From positions 1 through 44,510 of the forward strand of contig JAOZQG010000006.1 in assembly GCA_029932365.1 (NCBI GenBank): 44,510 nucleotides of DNA, given 5' to 3'. The notes under the pieces are model-generated. The model was not told the origin of the DNA. It ran no database searches and was given only the letters and a program-made list of their open reading frames with translations. The DNA comes from a bacterium (GTDB lineage: Bacteria; 4484-113). The translations under genes were made by a program, and so were the position numbers. Shown here piece after piece: positions 40,515 through 44,510 of the stretch; the stretch's first letter is position 1, and each line of letters starts with the position of its first letter.

Positions 40515-41729
40515 CTAATGCGCCATCAATTTGCCTATGCGTTTTCTACGCTCTTCCCAGCGCGCAAGCACATCGTCCATATGGCTTCCGCCAAATTCCA
40601 CCAGTATCACATCCGCCAAAATCAGCGCCAGCATATTCTCGGCGATGACCGAAGCGGCGGGTGCGGCAGTAATGTCGCTGCGGTGTTTGGAAGCCTTTAC
40701 GGTTTTGCCGCTGGCGAGGTTAACCGTCCGCAGCGCTTCTTTCTGCGTGGGGATGGGCTTGACCATTCCGGTGAGCACGACCGGCATACCGTTGGTCAGG
40801 CCCCCCGTTATGCCACCAGCACGGTTGGTTGCGTGGGTTAGCCCTTCGCCATCGCTCACAATTTCGTCGTGGTACTCACTGCCGTCGGCCTCCTCCAGCC
40901 ATCCTGCCGCGCCGAATCCAACCAGCTTCACAGCCGGTATGCTCACGATGGCCTGCGCTATGCGGCCGTCGAGCCGCTCGTCCCACTGGGCAAAGCTTCC
41001 GATCCCCGGCAGGAGACCGAACGCCATTACAGCGAATCCGCCGCCCAGCGTCACGCGGCGCTTGCGGGCGTCGTCCACTGACGCCTTCGCGGCCTTCCCC
41101 ACCTTTTCGTCAGGCATTCTCAGCGGGTTTTTCTCGATCTGCGCCACAGGCAGTTCCTGCAACTCCTTCGCCTCCAACAGGCGCAACAGCTTGCGTCGCG
41201 GCAATCCGGCCTTTCCGATGCGGTGAACGAAGCTCGCCACGCTCACATTCACCGCCGCGAGAAGCTCCTTGCATACCGCACCGGCGACGACACGAGCGGC
41301 AGTTTCGCGGGCGCTGGCCCGCTCCAGTACGTCCTGAATGTCCGCGGGATGGAACTTATCGCCTTTGTAAGAAGCGTACTTCATCGCGCCGGCAAAGTCG
41401 GCATGTCCGGGGCGGGGACGGGTCAGCGGGCTTTCGCGCAGGCCTTCCCACGGGTCCAGCAGGCGCGACCACTTCTCGGCCTCGGCGTTGGGGATGCGGA
41501 AGACCAGCGGATTCCCCGTGGTGACGCCGCCGCGCATCCCCCCTTCGCAGGCAACGGCGTCGGTTTCGCGCTTCATCCGGCTGGAGCGCCCGTAAAGCTT
41601 GCGCCGGCGGCGAAGCTCGTCGGCGATGCGCTCCCGCGGAAGGCGCAGGCCGGCGGGCATGCCCGACAGGACTGCGCTTATCGCGCTACCGTGGGATTCC
41701 CCCGCTGTCAGCAGGCGTAACCGCTGCAC
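40515..41729 (-). CDS. aroC: chorismate synthase
   Basis: AroC turns 5-enolpyruvylshikimate-3-phosphate into chorismate with reduced FMN, the last shikimate step. Family hallmarks are GESHGSA, GVTTGNPL, the RPGHADFAGAMKY segment, RASARETAARV, and the GGITGGLTNG block near the FMN site. Length is 404 residues, in the usual range of 350-410. GTG 41729 lies 6 nt after TAAAGT, so the message is probably leaderless. It is divergent from lysC. Confidence 0.95.
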   Translation of the reverse strand: MQRLRLLTAGESHGSAISAVLSGMPAGLRLPRERIADELRRRRKLYGRSSRMKRETDAVACEGGMRGGVTTGNPLVFRIPNAEAEKWSRLLDPWEGLRESPLTRPRPGHADFAGAMKYASYKGDKFHPADIQDVLERASARETAARVVAGAVCKELLAAVNVSVASFVHRIGKAGLPRRKLLRLLEAKELQELPVAQIEKNPLRMPDEKVGKAAKASVDDARKRRVTLGGGFAVMAFGLLPGIGSFAQWDERLDGRIAQAIVSIPAVKLVGFGAAGWLEEADGSEYHDEIVSDGEGLTHATNRAGGITGGLTNGMPVVLTGMVKPIPTQKEALRTVNLASGKTVKASKHRSDITAAPAASVIAENMLALILADVILVEFGGSHMDDVLARWEERRKRIGKLMAH

Positions 41730-41735
41730 GGCTTT

Positions 41736-41741
41736 ACTTTA
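41736..41741 (-). promoter_or_regulatory. -10 box of leaderless aroC promoter
   Basis: TAAAGT on the minus strand followed by AAAGCC and GTG 41729. No Shine-Dalgarno is present. It lies 24 bp from the divergent lysC -10. Confidence 0.5.
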
Positions 41742-41765
41742 GCACAGGCGGTGCGCGGTCGCTGA

Positions 41766-41771
41766 TATAAT
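41766..41771 (+). promoter_or_regulatory. -10 box of lysC
   Basis: TATAAT with a leader of about 24 nt before ATG 41802. The leader contains only a weak GCGGGA ribosome-binding site. No attenuator or lysine riboswitch fits into so short a leader. Confidence 0.5.
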
Positions 41772-41801
41772 AGGTGTTTACGGGCTGCGGCGGGATTTTA
41801 C

Positions 41802-43064
41802 ATGAGGCGCGTACTTAAATACGGCGGGACTTCACTGGCGACACCGGCTCACTTCGAGCAGGCGGCGCGCGCCATCGCGGGGCTGGTGGAGGTCGGCGAG
41901 CAGATTGCGGTCGTCGTTTCGGCGATGGCAGATGAAACCGACCGGCTGCTCCAGGAGATGGGGGAATGCGGGGGAACCGCGGTGGACAGCGGCACACTGC
42001 TCAACTACCTCTCAATGGGCGAGGAAAAGAGCGTGCTCTTAATGTCCGCGGCGCTGCAGGCGCAGAAGGTCGGCGCGGTGGCGCTGCATCCGCGCTGGCG
42101 CGAAAGCTGGCCTTTGATTGTGGACAGCGATGACGACTCGCCGGTCGCGCCCATAAAAACCAACGAGGAACGAAGCTTCTCCGTCCGCACGCAAAAAACC
42201 TCCAACCGCTTTATAAAAAACGTGCTGCCCCACCTGCGGCTGGGCAAGGTGCCGGTGATTTCGGGATTTATGGCGCTTTCCAGCCGCGACGAGCTCGTCA
42301 CGCTGGGGCGCGGCGGGAGCGACATCACCGCCTTCGTCGCCGGGCGCTACATTGACGCGGACGAAGTGGTAGTGGTGACCGACGTGGAAGGCGTGCTGTC
42401 CGCCGACCCCGGCCTGGCGCAGAACCCGCGCATCCTGGACAACCTCACGGTGGAGGACGCCGAGGTCATCGCCCGAAGCGGCGCGAGAGTCGTGCATCCG
42501 CGCGCGTTTCGGTTTATGACCGCCGATATGCGCGTGCGCATCGTGGATTTCCGCAAGCAAAATGAGCTGGTCAAGACCGGCACGACCATTACCGGCGAGA
42601 GCAAGACGACGATTTTCCGCAACGACAACCGCCTGGCGGCGCTGGTGCTGGTCGGCAGCGGCTGGGCCAACAAGCCGGGCATTCTTGGCAGGCTGGCTAA
42701 CGTCCTGGGCGAAAACGACATCGCCATCAGCGCGGCGACCAGCGGCGGCCGCTTCATCGTGTTTTACCTTGACGAAGACATTGCGGAAAAGGCGCACAGC
42801 CTTCTGCACGACGCCGTCGGCGAAGACCGCGAAACCTTTACCAACATCACGCTTCGCGGCGGCATGGGCGAACTCAGGCTGCGCAGCCCCGAGTTTATTG
42901 ACCGTCCAGGCGCCATCGGCGATTTGGTACGCGCGCTCGCCCATCGCAAAGTGAACATTATCGAGGTCGTAACCAGCCTGAGCGACATCCACATCTACGT
43001 CCCCTGGGACGACCTGGAAGCGGCCTACGAGTGTATGCTGAAGTTCTTCAAATCAAAGTATTAA
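41802..43064 (+). CDS. lysC: aspartate kinase
   Basis: LysC phosphorylates aspartate, the first step toward lysine, methionine, threonine and diaminopimelate. The ATP-binding KYGGTSLATP start, GRGGSDITAF, VVVVTDVEGVLSADP and ARVVHPRAFRFM are present. Two ACT domains follow (about 281-345 and 355-420, the first at ALVLVGSGWANKPGILGRL, the second ending in VNIIEVVTSLSDIHIYV), the usual feedback-sensing arrangement. Length is 420 residues and it is not fused to homoserine dehydrogenase. KYGG replaces the more common KFGG. The gene stands alone after its promoter, and the 220 bp downstream (43065-43284) hold no gene. Confidence 0.94.
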   Translation: MRRVLKYGGTSLATPAHFEQAARAIAGLVEVGEQIAVVVSAMADETDRLLQEMGECGGTAVDSGTLLNYLSMGEEKSVLLMSAALQAQKVGAVALHPRWRESWPLIVDSDDDSPVAPIKTNEERSFSVRTQKTSNRFIKNVLPHLRLGKVPVISGFMALSSRDELVTLGRGGSDITAFVAGRYIDADEVVVVTDVEGVLSADPGLAQNPRILDNLTVEDAEVIARSGARVVHPRAFRFMTADMRVRIVDFRKQNELVKTGTTITGESKTTIFRNDNRLAALVLVGSGWANKPGILGRLANVLGENDIAISAATSGGRFIVFYLDEDIAEKAHSLLHDAVGEDRETFTNITLRGGMGELRLRSPEFIDRPGAIGDLVRALAHRKVNIIEVVTSLSDIHIYVPWDDLEAAYECMLKFFKSKY

Positions 43065-43191
43065 AGCAGATCGGGCAGTGGAGATAGAACTGCGGTTGCG
43101 ATCGATGACAGCTCAATTTCTCCTCTCGTGCGTCTTTCTTGCTCCTTCATCCTAACTCAGGCAACGCCAGCTTTATACCACCCAAGTAATG

Positions 43192-43197
43192 TATAAT
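43192..43197 (+). promoter_or_regulatory. -10 box of the enoyl-CoA hydratase operon
   Basis: TATAAT followed by an A-run, predicting a leader of about 80 nt before ATG 43285. No -35 is obvious. I see no recognised operator in the leader. Confidence 0.45.
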
Positions 43198-43284
43198 AAA
43201 AAAGACAGCCGAATCGCCTGGGGGCTGCCAATCCGGTGAGCTATCCTTGACCGTGCATCCGCGTGCGCGGCGAAGGAGACTACG

Positions 43285-44070
43285 ATGGCAAAAGGCTTCA
43301 AATACCTCGAGGTCAGGCGCAGGGCGGGAGTCCTGTACATCTGGCTGAACCGCCCCAATGAGCGCAACGCGTTCGACGACGTTTTAATAACCGAGCTTAC
43401 TCAGGCTTTCTCCCGCATACCCGAAGACATACGCGTGGTCGTGCTGGGGGGGCGGGGCGACGTGTTCTGCGCCGGCGCCGACCTGGAATACATGAAGCGC
43501 GTGGGACAGATGGGACACGAAGAAAATATCGCGGACGCGAACGCGCTGGCGGAAATGCTCGCCATGGTTAACGACTGCCCGGTGCCGCTGGTCGGACGGG
43601 TGCAGAAGGCCGCATTCGGTGGCGCTATCGGACTGATTGCCTGCTGCGATTCGGTGTTCGCCTCCGAAGACACGGTTTTTGCGTTCTCCGAGGTCCGCCT
43701 GGGCCTGAGCCCCGCGACGATATCCCCCTACGTGATTGCCAAAATCGGGGAAAACACAGCGCGCGACCTGTTTCTCTCCGGAGAAAAGTGGGACGCCAAA
43801 CGCGCTAAAGAAATCGGGCTGGTGCACTATGTCGTGAAGCCTGATGTGCTGGACAGCGCGGTGAACGTGAAGGTCAAGGAGCTGCTGAAGGCCGGGCCGA
43901 AGGCGGCCCGGGCCACCAAGCGGCTGATTGCGGATGTGACCGGCTCCGTCGCTCTGGCCATGCGGGACTCAACGGCAAGGCTCATCGCCGAGCTCAGGGC
44001 TTCCGAGGAAGGCCGCGAGGGCCTGACCGCCTTTGCGGAGAAGCGCAAGCCCTCCTGGATGGAAAAATAA
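43285..44070 (+). CDS. enoyl-CoA hydratase/isomerase (crotonase) family protein
   Basis: A 261-residue crotonase. The oxyanion-hole motifs GGRGDVFCAGADLEYM and VQKAAFGGAIGLIACCD, the catalytic glutamate region FAFSEVRLGLSPATISPYV and the ERNAFDD start are typical of the AUH/methylglutaconyl-CoA hydratase and enoyl-CoA hydratase branch. GAAGGAG lies 6-7 nt before ATG 43285. It is followed 14 nt later by a biotin carboxylase gene. That pairing (hydratase plus biotin carboxylase) is the leucine-degradation (liu) arrangement, so it may hydrate 3-methylglutaconyl-CoA, which is an inference from context. Confidence 0.9.
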   Translation: MAKGFKYLEVRRRAGVLYIWLNRPNERNAFDDVLITELTQAFSRIPEDIRVVVLGGRGDVFCAGADLEYMKRVGQMGHEENIADANALAEMLAMVNDCPVPLVGRVQKAAFGGAIGLIACCDSVFASEDTVFAFSEVRLGLSPATISPYVIAKIGENTARDLFLSGEKWDAKRAKEIGLVHYVVKPDVLDSAVNVKVKELLKAGPKAARATKRLIADVTGSVALAMRDSTARLIAELRASEEGREGLTAFAEKRKPSWMEK

Positions 44071-44084
44071 CCTGCCTGTGACCT

Positions 44085-44510
44085 ATGTTTAAGCGAGTTC
44101 TTATTGCCAATCGCGGTGAAATAGCGGTACGGATAATCCGCGGCTGCCACGAGCTGGGATGCGAGGCGGTCGCGGTTTGCTCCGAACCTGACGCCGGGGC
44201 GCTGCACGTGCGACAGGCGGATGCCGCCGTCCTGCTCGGCCCCGCGGCGCCCGCTGAAAGCTACCTGAACTTCGAGCGTATTTTAGACGCGGCGCGGCAG
44301 CAGAACTGCGAAGCCATCCATCCCGGCTACGGCTTCCTGGCGGAAAACGCCGATTTCGCTCAAGCCGTGGAGGACGCGGGTTTTGCCTGGATTGGCCCGC
44401 CGCCGGAGGCCATCCGCCGCATGGGGCTTAAGGTGGAGGCGCGCGAGCTGGCGCGAAAGTCGGGTGCGCCGGTAATTCCCGGTATGGACAATCCCGAAGC
44501 AAGCGACTCT
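44085..44510 (+). CDS. biotin carboxylase subunit (acyl-CoA carboxylase alpha), partial
   Basis: The first 142 codons of a biotin carboxylase that runs off the window. [18 protein letters not shown], the [16 protein letters not shown] segment and [15 protein letters not shown] are diagnostic of the N-terminal biotin-carboxylase domain. ATG 44085 is chosen as the only start that gives the conserved IANRGEIA near residue 7. Candidates are the alpha subunit of methylcrotonyl-, propionyl- or acetyl-CoA carboxylase. The upstream hydratase gene favours methylcrotonyl-CoA carboxylase (liuD). No Shine-Dalgarno is evident. Confidence 0.93.
   Translation, partial: MFKRVLIANRGEIAVRIIRGCHELGCEAVAVCSEPDAGALHVRQADAAVLLGPAAPAESYLNFERILDAARQQNCEAIHPGYGFLAENADFAQAVEDAGFAWIGPPPEAIRRMGLKVEARELARKSGAPVIPGMDNPEASDS

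Noticed and set aside
42039-42992. 317-residue antisense ORF within lysC
   Set aside because: It is fully inside the aspartate kinase gene and has no ribosome-binding site or motif.
1-44510. CRISPR arrays, tRNA genes, rRNA, insertion sequences or phage genes
   Set aside because: I looked for regular spaced repeats, tRNA-like cloverleaf ends with the TTCGA arm, and transposase/integrase motifs, and found none; a tRNAscan or IS search could still reveal weak cases.

Overview
The window is about 44.5 kb of GC-rich bacterial chromosome, dense with genes on both strands. It has no phage, transposase, CRISPR array, rRNA or tRNA that I could see. The content is mostly housekeeping metabolism (purine, one-carbon, threonine/glycine, shikimate and aspartate-family genes), interleaved with large lipobox-bearing proteins built from PKD, cohesin-like, dockerin-like and fibronectin-III-like modules. 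GTG starts, 4-bp GTGA/ATGA overlaps and TTGA are common. I cannot name the phylum. The mix of B. subtilis-type AcsA, SDR-type threonine dehydrogenase, many modular lipoproteins and many leaderless promoters suggests an undersampled lineage of environmental bacteria.

Layout. 1-833: tail of an unidentified gene and a membrane-anchored coiled-coil protein. 854-3713 (minus): purN - Sir2 deacylase - lipoprotein operon with stop/start overlaps. 3825-6596 (plus): ruvX/yqgF - yqeG - MFS transporter - small membrane protein, all overlapping by 4 bp. 6622-9848 (minus): a secreted duplicated beta protein, and a degenerate HD-GYP protein followed by a MobA-like nucleotidyltransferase. 9956-12244: deoC converging on purH. 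12380-12738: a winged-helix regulator with a perfect palindrome over its own promoter. 12975-17351 (minus): tdh - acsA - acyl carrier protein - kbl. 17730-19199 (minus): purM - small lipoprotein. 19246-20505 (minus): two charged membrane proteins. 20614-24167: DinB-like protein, fhs (minus), a second DinB protein and a methyltransferase. 24256-35525: three large modular lipoproteins, a CYTH protein, the SRP RNA and an RmlD-like reductase. 35605-37095: a secreted protein and a diacylglycerol-kinase-like protein. 37061-40475 (minus): ABC ATPase - ABC-2 permease - soluble histidine kinase. 40515-43064: divergent aroC and lysC. 43285-end: enoyl-CoA hydratase and the start of a biotin carboxylase.

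How the genes connect. Tdh and Kbl convert threonine to glycine plus acetyl-CoA. Fhs makes 10-formyl-THF, which PurN and PurH both consume, and PurM acts between them. Glycine is itself a purine precursor, so a threonine/glycine/C1/purine thread runs through otherwise scattered operons. AcsA carries the usual acetylation-site motif and a Sir2 deacylase is encoded in the same window, which is a plausible regulatory link but only inferred.

Most notable observations. (1) At least eight genes have a -10 box (TATAAT, TACAAT, TAAACT and similar) ending only 5-7 nt before the start codon, which implies leaderless mRNAs. (2) A cohesin-like domain and a dockerin-like domain sit in separate lipoproteins 1.3 kb apart, a possible non-cellulosomal surface-assembly pair. 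(3) An acyl carrier protein is embedded in a threonine-degradation operon. Its family make-up (alpha-oxoamine synthase, ACP, AMP-ligase, SDR epimerase) parallels that of bacterial sphingolipid clusters.
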